Below are positions 45,654 to 52,820 of a DNA stretch of 64,000 bases, piece by piece (position 1 is the stretch's first letter; each line of letters opens with the position of its first letter). Source of the stretch: Chengkuizengella sp. SCS-71B (GTDB taxonomy: Bacteria > Bacillota > Bacilli > Paenibacillales > KCTC-33759); the NCBI RefSeq assembly GCF_040100845.1, contig NZ_JAZHSH010000001.1, positions 3,208,501 to 3,272,500 on the forward strand, read 5' to 3'. Below the pieces are notes generated by a model. The model did no database searches. It saw only the letters and a program-made list of their open reading frames with translations, and was not told where the DNA came from. The translations under genes were made by a program, and so were the position numbers.

Positions 45654-46433
45654 TTATTCCTCCTTTCTCATGATCCGCGAGAGAACGACTGCTAATTCTT
45701 CCCGAGTAACAGGATTTGAAGGTCTAAATAAACCATCTTTATATCCATTCATCAACCCTTTTTTAGCCATTTGTTCAATGGCTGAATGACTCCACCTAAA
45801 GGTATCTACATCTTGAAATAAAGTAGAACTTTCAATTTCTCTATTCTCATTGTCATGCTTCTCTTTTTTTTGCAAAGAGTAGGTGTCTACAATTCCTTGC
45901 ACAATAGCTTCTGCACATAGTCGCCGATAATATGTTGATTTCAATAATTCACAACTCTCTTTGCAAGTCATAAATTCACACTCTACCAATATCGCAGTCA
46001 TGTTACTCTCTCTTAACACATGGAAGTCAGCACTTTTGACCCCCCTATTCTTCCGCTTCGTTACTTGCACAAGTCGCTTTTGTACAGCATTTGCGAGTCT
46101 AGTAGCCGATTTAGGTTGAGATGTATGTACAAACGTCTCAATCCCAGATACATTATTCCAGTCACTACCATACGCATTGGCATGAATGGATAGAAACAGA
46201 TCAGCTTGCCACTTGTTTGCTTTCCTTGTACGTTCTTGAAGAGGTACATCAAAATGTTTCTCGTGAGTAAAAATGATCTCTACCCCTTCATATGTTTTTA
46301 GCTGATTTTTCACAAGATAAGCTACGACTTCGTTAAATTGAAATTCTCTTAAACTTTCATCTGGAGAACGTTTCCCCTTTGTTTCTGGTCCATGACCTGC
46401 ATCAATTGCAATTTTAAATAATTTATTTGGCAT
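45654..46433 (-). CDS. N-acetylmuramoyl-L-alanine amidase with a C-terminal SLH domain (endolysin)
   Basis: 259 residues. An Amidase_3 domain at 1-190 with the zinc-binding pattern IDAGHG, the Glu of REFQFNE, SIHANAYGS, and the catalytic Glu of ILVECEFM. Then a linker and one S-layer homology repeat (HSAIEQMAKKGLMNGYKDG, VTREELAVVL). No signal peptide, as expected for a holin-dependent lysin. It is the last gene of the tail cluster, after the holin. It should cut the MurNAc-L-Ala bond to release particles; the SLH repeat probably binds the secondary cell-wall polymer. Confidence 0.92.
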   Translation of the reverse strand: MPNKLFKIAIDAGHGPETKGKRSPDESLREFQFNEVVAYLVKNQLKTYEGVEIIFTHEKHFDVPLQERTRKANKWQADLFLSIHANAYGSDWNNVSGIETFVHTSQPKSATRLANAVQKRLVQVTKRKNRGVKSADFHVLRESNMTAILVECEFMTCKESCELLKSTYYRRLCAEAIVQGIVDTYSLQKKEKHDNENREIESSTLFQDVDTFRWSHSAIEQMAKKGLMNGYKDGLFRPSNPVTREELAVVLSRIMRKEE

Positions 46434-46444
46434 AAGTGTATCAA

Positions 46445-46645
46445 CTAACCCTTCAGCTTATTTTCGAGTTTATCGATTTTATCTATAATTAAATCGTACT
46501 TTTCTGAGAACTTACTGAGTAGAGCATGAAGTTGATTCTCCCGCTCTTTCCCCTCTTTTTTTGTTGTATATAAAAGCCAAACAAATAGGCCTGCAAACGG
46601 CCCTTGTGTCATAAAAAATGTAATTAATTCATTTTCCATGTTCAT
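46445..46645 (-). CDS. Holin-like protein, BhlA/UviB family
   Basis: 66 residues: one N-terminal transmembrane helix (FFMTQGPFAGLFVWLLYTT) followed by a charged coiled-coil (KEGKERENQ, IDKIDKLENK). This size and order are typical of BhlA/UviB holin-like proteins next to amidases. GGTGAGGAG lies at the start. It is 12 bases from the endolysin gene. Confidence 0.82.
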   Translation of the reverse strand: MNMENELITFFMTQGPFAGLFVWLLYTTKKEGKERENQLHALLSKFSEKYDLIIDKIDKLENKLKG

Positions 46646-46718
46646 CTCCTCACCTCATTATAAATTTACTCAGTCAGTAATTTGGTACATTCCGCCTTAG
46701 AGAATATCGGATAATATA

Positions 46719-48278
46719 CTATTCAATGGCCACCCAATTAAATTCAACTTTTTTATCTCGAAATTCTGTGGCAGACGCCCCCTCATGCTCAAAGTAAAAA
46801 CCATTTATGGTAGGATAACCGGAAAAACTCAAATCCTCGTATTTAGGAAAAGCAGCTCCTCCATCCCAATATTTTCCTGTTTCGACCACAAGTGTAATGG
46901 TTTTCATAAATATTTCACTGTTAGTAAGAACAGCTTCTCCCCCAATTACTTCACTTTCCCCAAAAGGTGATCGTGCAAGAGTAGAACCTCCTGAGATTAA
47001 AACTACGGTAGGTCTAAATGGTAGATTTGATATTGTCACTTCATCTGATTGAGAATAACCAATATCTAGGTTGAATTTGCCTGTAGCCGTCCGTTTTCTA
47101 TTAGAGGTTCCTACAATTTTATTACCATTGACGTATGCAGTTTTTCCACTAACGATATCACTTGCTGTAGCTGTAGCATCACTAGTAAACGAGCCAGCTA
47201 CACCAAAAATATTTTTACCTTTTTTAATATTTGCTGCGATGAGATCAACGTCTCCTACTACGTATCCAGAGCCACTATGATATCCTGATGCAATACTTTT
47301 TTTCGATGTACCTGGTGTAATCGCCACACTCCCTCGATTCGTCATGGTTCCTGTTATCTTAGATCCATTCACATACGCTGTTTTTCCTGTTAAGATATTA
47401 GAGGCTCCAGCTGTGGCATCACTAGTAAACGAGCCAGCTACACCAAAAATATTTTTACCTTTTTTAATATTTGCTGCGGTGAGATCAGCGTCTCCTACTA
47501 CGTATCCAGAGCCACTATGATATCCTGATGCAATACTTTTTTTCGATGTACCTGGTGTAATCGCCACACTCCCTCGATTCGTCATGGTTCCTGTTATCTT
47601 AGATCCATTCACATATGCTGTTTTATCTGTTAAGATATTAGAGGCTCCAGCTGTGGCATCTCCTGTATCCACCACATCTGATGCTCCATTCACTCCAAAT
47701 AGGCTAACCCCTTTTTTGATATTCTCACTTTTAAGATCAACGTCTCCTTTTACGTATCCTGATCCGTTATGATATCCCTTTGAGATGGTTTGATTGGAAG
47801 TACTTGGTGTTAACTCTACCTCTCCTTGATTGGGCATGCTCCCAGTTTTTTTTAGTCCACCTTGATAAAACGTTGTTCCTGTAAGTACATTTTCAGTTGA
47901 AGTTGTTGCATCATCAGATATATTTCGTATAGCAGCTGCCAATTGTGCAAAAGTATACTGTCCTAAAGCACTTTGTCCCATGTCAGTAATAGCGGCAGCA
48001 AGTGTCGTCTTTCCATCACTGACAGATTGAAAAAGCTCTGATAAGGCTCCTTCTACATTTTCAGATGAAAAATCCCCATCCTCGTCTTTAATGGAAATAT
48101 TCTCGGCAATCAGCTTTTGATCCACATAAGACTTGGCATTTTCTCCAGAAATTTCTAGCTCTTCTTTTGTAGCTGATTTCTCATCAATAATGTCCCAATT
48201 TTCATTAAAAGATTCTCTAGAGACGTTTTCATTTCCCAAAGGTTTTTTGATTCCAAGGTTTGGTGTTACTTCTGGCAT
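46719..48278 (-). CDS. Tail fibre / collar-like protein with tandem repeats
   Basis: About 519 residues. The N-terminal part (TPNLGIKKPLGNENVSRESFNENWDIID) is typical of PBSX-type and phage tail proteins. Residues ~140-400 hold about three and a half repeats, roughly 80 residues each, with motifs ILTGKTAYVNGSKITGTM, GSVAITPGTSKKSIASGYH and NIKKGKNIFGVAGSF. At DNA level two are nearly identical with a 240-base period. The C-terminal ~110 residues are unique and probably form the receptor-binding tip. Preferred start ATG 48278, with AAAGGAGG 9 bases upstream. Confidence 0.85.
   Translation of the reverse strand: MPEVTPNLGIKKPLGNENVSRESFNENWDIIDEKSATKEELEISGENAKSYVDQKLIAENISIKDEDGDFSSENVEGALSELFQSVSDGKTTLAAAITDMGQSALGQYTFAQLAAAIRNISDDATTSTENVLTGTTFYQGGLKKTGSMPNQGEVELTPSTSNQTISKGYHNGSGYVKGDVDLKSENIKKGVSLFGVNGASDVVDTGDATAGASNILTDKTAYVNGSKITGTMTNRGSVAITPGTSKKSIASGYHSGSGYVVGDADLTAANIKKGKNIFGVAGSFTSDATAGASNILTGKTAYVNGSKITGTMTNRGSVAITPGTSKKSIASGYHSGSGYVVGDVDLIAANIKKGKNIFGVAGSFTSDATATASDIVSGKTAYVNGNKIVGTSNRKRTATGKFNLDIGYSQSDEVTISNLPFRPTVVLISGGSTLARSPFGESEVIGGEAVLTNSEIFMKTITLVVETGKYWDGGAAFPKYEDLSFSGYPTINGFYFEHEGASATEFRDKKVEFNWVAIE
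47176..47655. repeat. Tandem 240-bp repeats within the tail-fibre gene
   Basis: The sequence starting GCATCACTAGTAAACGAGCC recurs exactly 240 bases later (47176 and 47416), and most of the unit is identical except for a few bases. In-frame, 80 codons per unit. Confidence 0.85.
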
Positions 48279-48344
48279 ATTCAAATTCCTCCTTTATACG
48301 GTTGCTTTATCCAGCATAATGTGTTTTTTATTATTGTGATTACC

Positions 48345-48992
48345 TCATTCTCTATAGATTTTAAACTGATCCCATGTTAAATTTTTGCTTTCTAACTCAT
48401 TCCAAGCTAACATATATGAGTCTAGATCATTCCAAGTCATATATGTAAAAATATAATTAATACCTAGATGAGCAGGAGTGATCTCTGCTAATACTTGTTG
48501 AATATCTTCCAAGTTCTTTGGAATGCCCAATTCTCCAATGAATGTGATAACAATTCTATGCTCTCGGGGTATTTCTTCCACCTTTACTTCTCCATGTCTA
48601 TATGATTCAGCCACTTGCTTAATTAATGCTGCAGTAACGGTTCCAATTCCACGTAGTTTAGATTTGACAACGGATCGACGCTCTTCGTGTGATTTGGATT
48701 CATCTGTCACTAAACCATATATGCGCTCCCAGTGTGCCAATCCCCATGTTGCATCTTCAATATAGAATTGATTTAATATACTATCTTTTCCATCAGTGAT
48801 ATCATTCACTTTTGTAATCTCAATTGCCTCTTGCCTTATCAGATTATAAACAATACTAGATTTAGAATTATTTGTATTACCTACTTGAGGGGACTTATTA
48901 TAGTATTTTGGAAGATAGTCTAACATAGTGCGCATTGTAATAACTTCTTTCTCTATCATGGAAGGATGTGAATTTCCATTACTTATTACCAT
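48345..48992 (-). CDS. Putative tail protein, YmfQ/DUF2313 (XkdU-like)
   Basis: 215 residues. The MLDYLPKYY segment and the ERIYGLVTDES region fit the YmfQ/DUF2313 family, which sits after the baseplate J protein in Mu-like and PBSX-like tails and may be part of the baseplate wedge/tail spike connection. It begins 2 bases after the XkdT-like stop. Start uncertain: ATG at 48992 or an internal ATG near MRTMLDYL. Confidence 0.82.
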   Translation of the reverse strand: MVISNGNSHPSMIEKEVITMRTMLDYLPKYYNKSPQVGNTNNSKSSIVYNLIRQEAIEITKVNDITDGKDSILNQFYIEDATWGLAHWERIYGLVTDESKSHEERRSVVKSKLRGIGTVTAALIKQVAESYRHGEVKVEEIPREHRIVITFIGELGIPKNLEDIQQVLAEITPAHLGINYIFTYMTWNDLDSYMLAWNELESKNLTWDQFKIYRE

Positions 48993-48993
48993 G

Positions 48994-50112
48994 TTATATC
49001 AACTCCAGTGTTAATATTCCCATCACTGCTACTTCTCCATGTCCAATCTCAATGTTTTTAATACCATCATTAACCTCTAAATCATGGTAATCTTTCACTT
49101 CCTGAACATCTCCTATCAGATTAGCGATACGAGAGTGGCGAACCATTGGATCTACAAAAGCGAGGGAAGCGAGATATCCAGTGATGAGTTGATTGATCTT
49201 TTCATTAAGTACCTGCTTTACGCTTTCTTTATCTTCTTGTTTGGGTTGCTCACGTAATTCTAACTTGACCGACACATTCATTGGAATAGCAACAGCTTTT
49301 TCTACGGTTACCTCCGCTCCTACAGGGCGAACCTCTTCTATATATGCTTTGACATCATCGACTTTTTTATCGGATGGGGGTGTCTTATCGTCTCCTAAAA
49401 CAATCACCTTAACTGTTCCAAGCTGTCCATCCCAATGTGGAATAATCTGTGCATCAGATATTCCTGATATTTCTTTTGCCCATTTCATGTAATCATATTT
49501 GTTTCCACTCGTTGCAGGTTGACGTACTGTTTCTAAATACCTATCCAAATACTCCTTATCAGATTCCTTAGGAACTCCTCCAACAAATGATGCTTCATTG
49601 TTCACGTTTACACTATTTTTTAAGTTGTCGTCTCGCACCACATTAATTGTATTAGCGATGACATTTCCTACAACCCCTGCTTCCTTTGCTGTAGCAGGAA
49701 GAGTGACTGTAAACAGCGTACCACTATTTCCATATTCATCGATTAATGGCATTATCAAAGTCCCTGCTTGAGTGATTGTAAACTCTATTCCAGTAGTTGT
49801 TGAGACAATCGTTCCAACCTCAATCTCTGTATTTTCAGGACCTACAAAAGTAACCTGTCCATGTGAGTGTTCAGCAGATTTTCGAAAAACACCTAACTCC
49901 TCACAGCGTCTATCTAGATACTCTCCATAAGAAGTATCAGCGAATCCTAGTTGTAGGACACGATCTAACGCAACATAGGCTTGAGCCAATTCCATCGCTA
50001 GTGGGGATAATAGGTCATATGTGACAGACCCCTGTTGTTTATCTAGATCATCTGGAGAAAAATTAAGCATACGCTGTAATATTGCTTCCTTGGTCATTTC
50101 ATTAAATTCCAT
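48994..50112 (-). CDS. xkdT: Baseplate J-like protein (XkdT)
   Basis: 372 residues. Baseplate J/gp47-like: the N-terminus EAILQRMLNFSPDDLDKQQGS, then YGEYLDRRCEELGVFRKSA, FVGGVPKESDKEYLDRYLE and PPSDKKVDDVKAYIEEVRPVGAEV are typical. It builds the baseplate wedge. Overlaps the XkdS-like gene by 11 bases; AGGAGGTG is 7 bases before its ATG. Confidence 0.92.
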   Translation of the reverse strand: MEFNEMTKEAILQRMLNFSPDDLDKQQGSVTYDLLSPLAMELAQAYVALDRVLQLGFADTSYGEYLDRRCEELGVFRKSAEHSHGQVTFVGPENTEIEVGTIVSTTTGIEFTITQAGTLIMPLIDEYGNSGTLFTVTLPATAKEAGVVGNVIANTINVVRDDNLKNSVNVNNEASFVGGVPKESDKEYLDRYLETVRQPATSGNKYDYMKWAKEISGISDAQIIPHWDGQLGTVKVIVLGDDKTPPSDKKVDDVKAYIEEVRPVGAEVTVEKAVAIPMNVSVKLELREQPKQEDKESVKQVLNEKINQLITGYLASLAFVDPMVRHSRIANLIGDVQEVKDYHDLEVNDGIKNIEIGHGEVAVMGILTLELI

Positions 50113-50536
50113 GCCAATTCACCTCCTCTTCAAACTTACCTAGTAATGAATCCACTAAAAAAGAGACGTATACACCGTCTCCTTCTTGGACAATATGAAA
50201 GTCATACACATTCTCAATTTGGGGATGATAGATTAATGCTTCTTCAATATATCTCGGAATCTCCGAAGTTAATAATTCATGTGTAGGTGTATCTCCAATT
50301 GCTGCTTCTAATTCAGACCCATATTGATCATCATAGATGAGGTAGTTGTATCTAGCTGTTTCTAACGCTTTACGAATGTATTGTTTCAATGCATCAATGC
50401 CATTAATGTATTCACCAATTTCACCAGAATCAAAATCTAGCTCATAGGTCTTTAATGGATCGTCCCTTTGAATTGTATTCTCTTGCCTTGATATTTCCTG
50501 TTCTACTGTTTTTTTTTGAATCGGACTGAACGTCAT
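50102..50536 (-). CDS. xkdS: Baseplate protein, DUF2634 (XkdS)
   Basis: 144 residues. Fits the gp25/DUF2634-type baseplate component by the KTYELDFDSGEIGEYINGIDA start and the YDDQYGSELEAAIG motif. Located between XkdR and XkdT homologues with overlaps on both sides. Confidence 0.88.
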   Translation of the reverse strand: MTFSPIQKKTVEQEISRQENTIQRDDPLKTYELDFDSGEIGEYINGIDALKQYIRKALETARYNYLIYDDQYGSELEAAIGDTPTHELLTSEIPRYIEEALIYHPQIENVYDFHIVQEGDGVYVSFLVDSLLGKFEEEVNWHGI

Positions 50537-51024
50537 TGAATCACCGCCTTATCTAATACTATATAGTGTTGATTCTGGTTAATGGATGCCACAATCACCC
50601 TATCTTCCTCTACGAGTTTTGGATAGAATGTCATCTCTAACTCATCTCCTGTGGCATCGACTGTTAGATCAAGCTTAGTAAAGGTAAATTGATTTTTTGG
50701 TAATGTAATAGGCCCTGAAGCAGGATTACCTGCAATAGTACCATTAAAATTACCTGTTGCTGTTAAGTCATGACTATCTACTTGACCCTCTAATGTTAAG
50801 CTCTGCTTCTCTATCTTCCACAATCTTTTATGCTCGAGGAGATGCTCTGCAACAATCAGATCACTTCCCTCTAGTTCAATCTCCATATGATCTACTTGAA
50901 TCTTTAATGGATCAATCGCCTTAACAGTAGCCAACTCGATGTCCACATCGATATTGTGTCCTAGTATCTTCATCAGTTGTAGGAGCTGTATATAGGAACT
51001 CCCTTCTTCTAATTTGTTCATCAT
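50533..51024 (-). CDS. xkdR: Phage-like protein, DUF2577 (XkdR)
   Basis: 163 residues. All-beta protein with the region ATVKAIDPLKIQVDHMEIEL and LVAEHLLEH-type motif (LIVAEHLLEHKRLW) as in DUF2577/XkdR, an OB-fold-like baseplate hub component. GGAGGAG immediately precedes the two start ATGs. It follows a 170-bp gap of unclear content after xkdQ in gene order. Confidence 0.85.
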   Translation of the reverse strand: MMNKLEEGSSYIQLLQLMKILGHNIDVDIELATVKAIDPLKIQVDHMEIELEGSDLIVAEHLLEHKRLWKIEKQSLTLEGQVDSHDLTATGNFNGTIAGNPASGPITLPKNQFTFTKLDLTVDATGDELEMTFYPKLVEEDRVIVASINQNQHYIVLDKAVIQ

Positions 51025-51194
51025 TCTCCTCCTTATCTGAATTAGACTAAATTCTTAAGGTTTTGAAGCATTATTTATCCAAAATATTTTTGCGTACAGA
51101 CGCCCATCTCTATAGATGGTATCTTCAAATCGGGTGGAGTAGAGTCTCCATCTGATTTCTCAATGTTTAAGCTTTGCTTAAACGAGTTCACTCA
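51025..51194. other. 170-bp gap in the tail operon with overlapping short frames
   Basis: On the minus strand a GTG-started frame of 38 codons, containing SDGDSTPPDLKIPS and MGVCTQKYFG, overlaps another short frame containing RFEDTIYRDGRLYAKIFW. Neither has a clear ribosome site. A CCATCT/AGATGG hairpin lies in the middle. I cannot tell a small gene from a remnant or structured RNA. Confidence 0.35.
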
Positions 51195-52157
51195 TTATTC
51201 TGTCTCATTCGTCAATGTAATGGACATCGTATGCATATTGTTTTGGAAGGTGTGTCGATCACTAAGCACCTGATAAGTACCTTTTACATTAGGTATAGAT
51301 GCTGTCACCTTAATCTTAGTTCCAGCAACTACGACTTCATGTCCCAGTGCCTCCATAGATGTCTGCTGAGAGACTTTTCCTAGTTGATTCAACAATTTCT
51401 TGGCTAATTGCTTCACTGCCGATTGACTCTGATCCATCCCTACCTGTTGAAGATATTGCATGGTTCCATACTTACTAGATAAGCTGTTGTCTTCTTCGAT
51501 GACCTCGAGGGCTGCCTTCTGCTCATCCCCACTTATGACCTTCACCTTATTCTTCATCTCTTTAATTGATGTTGCATGATTTACACCTAAGATATTAATC
51601 CCTTCTTCTAAAGACCAATCAGCCACTTCCTCTTTCCAATCTATGAGGTGCACCTTCCCTTCCTTAGAAGACACCATATATTTCTTTCCTGTATGCTGGG
51701 TTGTCTCTGTTAAGGCAATTTGGATCATTTCCCACAATGTCTTATGACGTAAGATCAATTTAGGGATGGTATACCCTGTATTTGTGATCGTTCCTGTAGG
51801 GATGCCAAAATCACTGCATAATTCCTTCAGGATATCTGAGGCTGTTTTACCAACAAATTTCTTCGTCTCTATGTTCTTTGTTAGATAGACATTCTCATCA
51901 TAAGCAACCACTTTCATGCGAGCATTTAAGTCAATGGATGTTGAGAAAACCACTCCTCTAAAAAGTTCCTTATCTTCCTTAAGAAAGCGAAGTTCTTTGC
52001 CTTCTTCGATCTCCATGATCTTCTCTTTTCTATTTGATGTATTTATCAGCATTACCTCTAATTTACGAAACGCTTGCTTGCTATCTCCTGACCATACCAC
52101 AGAGCTGACAATAGGATTAAGTACAGTTTGGTTATCATATTGAACTTCTATCTTCAT
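51195..52157 (-). CDS. xkdQ: Tail hub protein, late-control-D-like (XkdQ)
   Basis: 320 residues. Resembles the gpD/XkdQ hub family: KIEVQYDNQTVLNPIVSSVVWSG at the N-terminus, FRGVVFSTSIDLNARM, then ETKKFVGKTASDILKELC and TLWEMIQIALTETTQHTGKK. Forms the hub onto which the spike attaches. Start overlaps the XkdP-like gene. Confidence 0.9.
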   Translation of the reverse strand: MKIEVQYDNQTVLNPIVSSVVWSGDSKQAFRKLEVMLINTSNRKEKIMEIEEGKELRFLKEDKELFRGVVFSTSIDLNARMKVVAYDENVYLTKNIETKKFVGKTASDILKELCSDFGIPTGTITNTGYTIPKLILRHKTLWEMIQIALTETTQHTGKKYMVSSKEGKVHLIDWKEEVADWSLEEGINILGVNHATSIKEMKNKVKVISGDEQKAALEVIEEDNSLSSKYGTMQYLQQVGMDQSQSAVKQLAKKLLNQLGKVSQQTSMEALGHEVVVAGTKIKVTASIPNVKGTYQVLSDRHTFQNNMHTMSITLTNETE

Positions 52158-52807
52158 GATGGGATCACCAACTTCTGACCAGGGAAAATCTTATCAGGGT
52201 CGGATCCAATGGTTGCTTCATTGGCGTTGTATATCCGCTTCCATTTACTCCCATCACGATACACTTTATGAGAGATTTTCCACAAAGAATCACCCGGTTT
52301 AACGATGTAACTGCTTGGAATCTCTTGATTACTTGGGCGTTTCTCTTGTAAAGTAACCCCCTCTTCTGTCTCAACTCTCTCAAGAGTAAGGTAACGGAAT
52401 TCTTTTAATCCTAATGTATAGTAAAGATCACCTGGACTTCCTCCACGTTCTACGTAAGTAAAAGAACGAATAGTTGTTAATGCATTAATTCTAAATTCAT
52501 CGGTCACAATCAATCGCACAGGAACACCTGAATGTTGCCAATTTTCAATACGTTGGACAGTTGGCCATGGAGAAAGGAAACCACTCTCCTCTACATCACA
52601 ATACACAGGGTTATAATCTCTTGGAAAAAAAGAAGAGAGCTTGAACTCTCTTAACTTTTCTCCTCCAAGTATCGTCTCTTCACCTCGCTGAGTTACATGA
52701 ATATCGTTATAGTAATGTAAGGATGAGACTTGAATATTTTCTGGATTAACTGGTAATTGAAGCTCATCCTTCCCCTTATCTTCTTCTGATTTCAACCATA
52801 TTTGCAA
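52154..52807 (-). CDS. xkdP: LysM-containing tail protein (XkdP)
   Basis: About 217 residues. N-terminal ~160 residues carry LPVNPENIQVSS and the FFPRDYNPVYCD motif of XkdP. The C-terminal LysM reads YIVKPGDSLWKISHKVY ... FPGQKLVIPS. It probably links hub and tape measure. The TTG at 52807 is favoured: GGAGGTG is 6 bases upstream, whereas the longer frame contains that Shine-Dalgarno. Confidence 0.88.
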   Translation of the reverse strand: MQIWLKSEEDKGKDELQLPVNPENIQVSSLHYYNDIHVTQRGEETILGGEKLREFKLSSFFPRDYNPVYCDVEESGFLSPWPTVQRIENWQHSGVPVRLIVTDEFRINALTTIRSFTYVERGGSPGDLYYTLGLKEFRYLTLERVETEEGVTLQEKRPSNQEIPSSYIVKPGDSLWKISHKVYRDGSKWKRIYNANEATIGSDPDKIFPGQKLVIPS

Positions 52808-52820
52808 CGAACTCACCTCC

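Noticed and set aside
47176-47655. Regular repeats that might suggest a CRISPR array
   Set aside because: Units are 240 bases, in frame and without unique spacers; they encode tail-fibre repeats.
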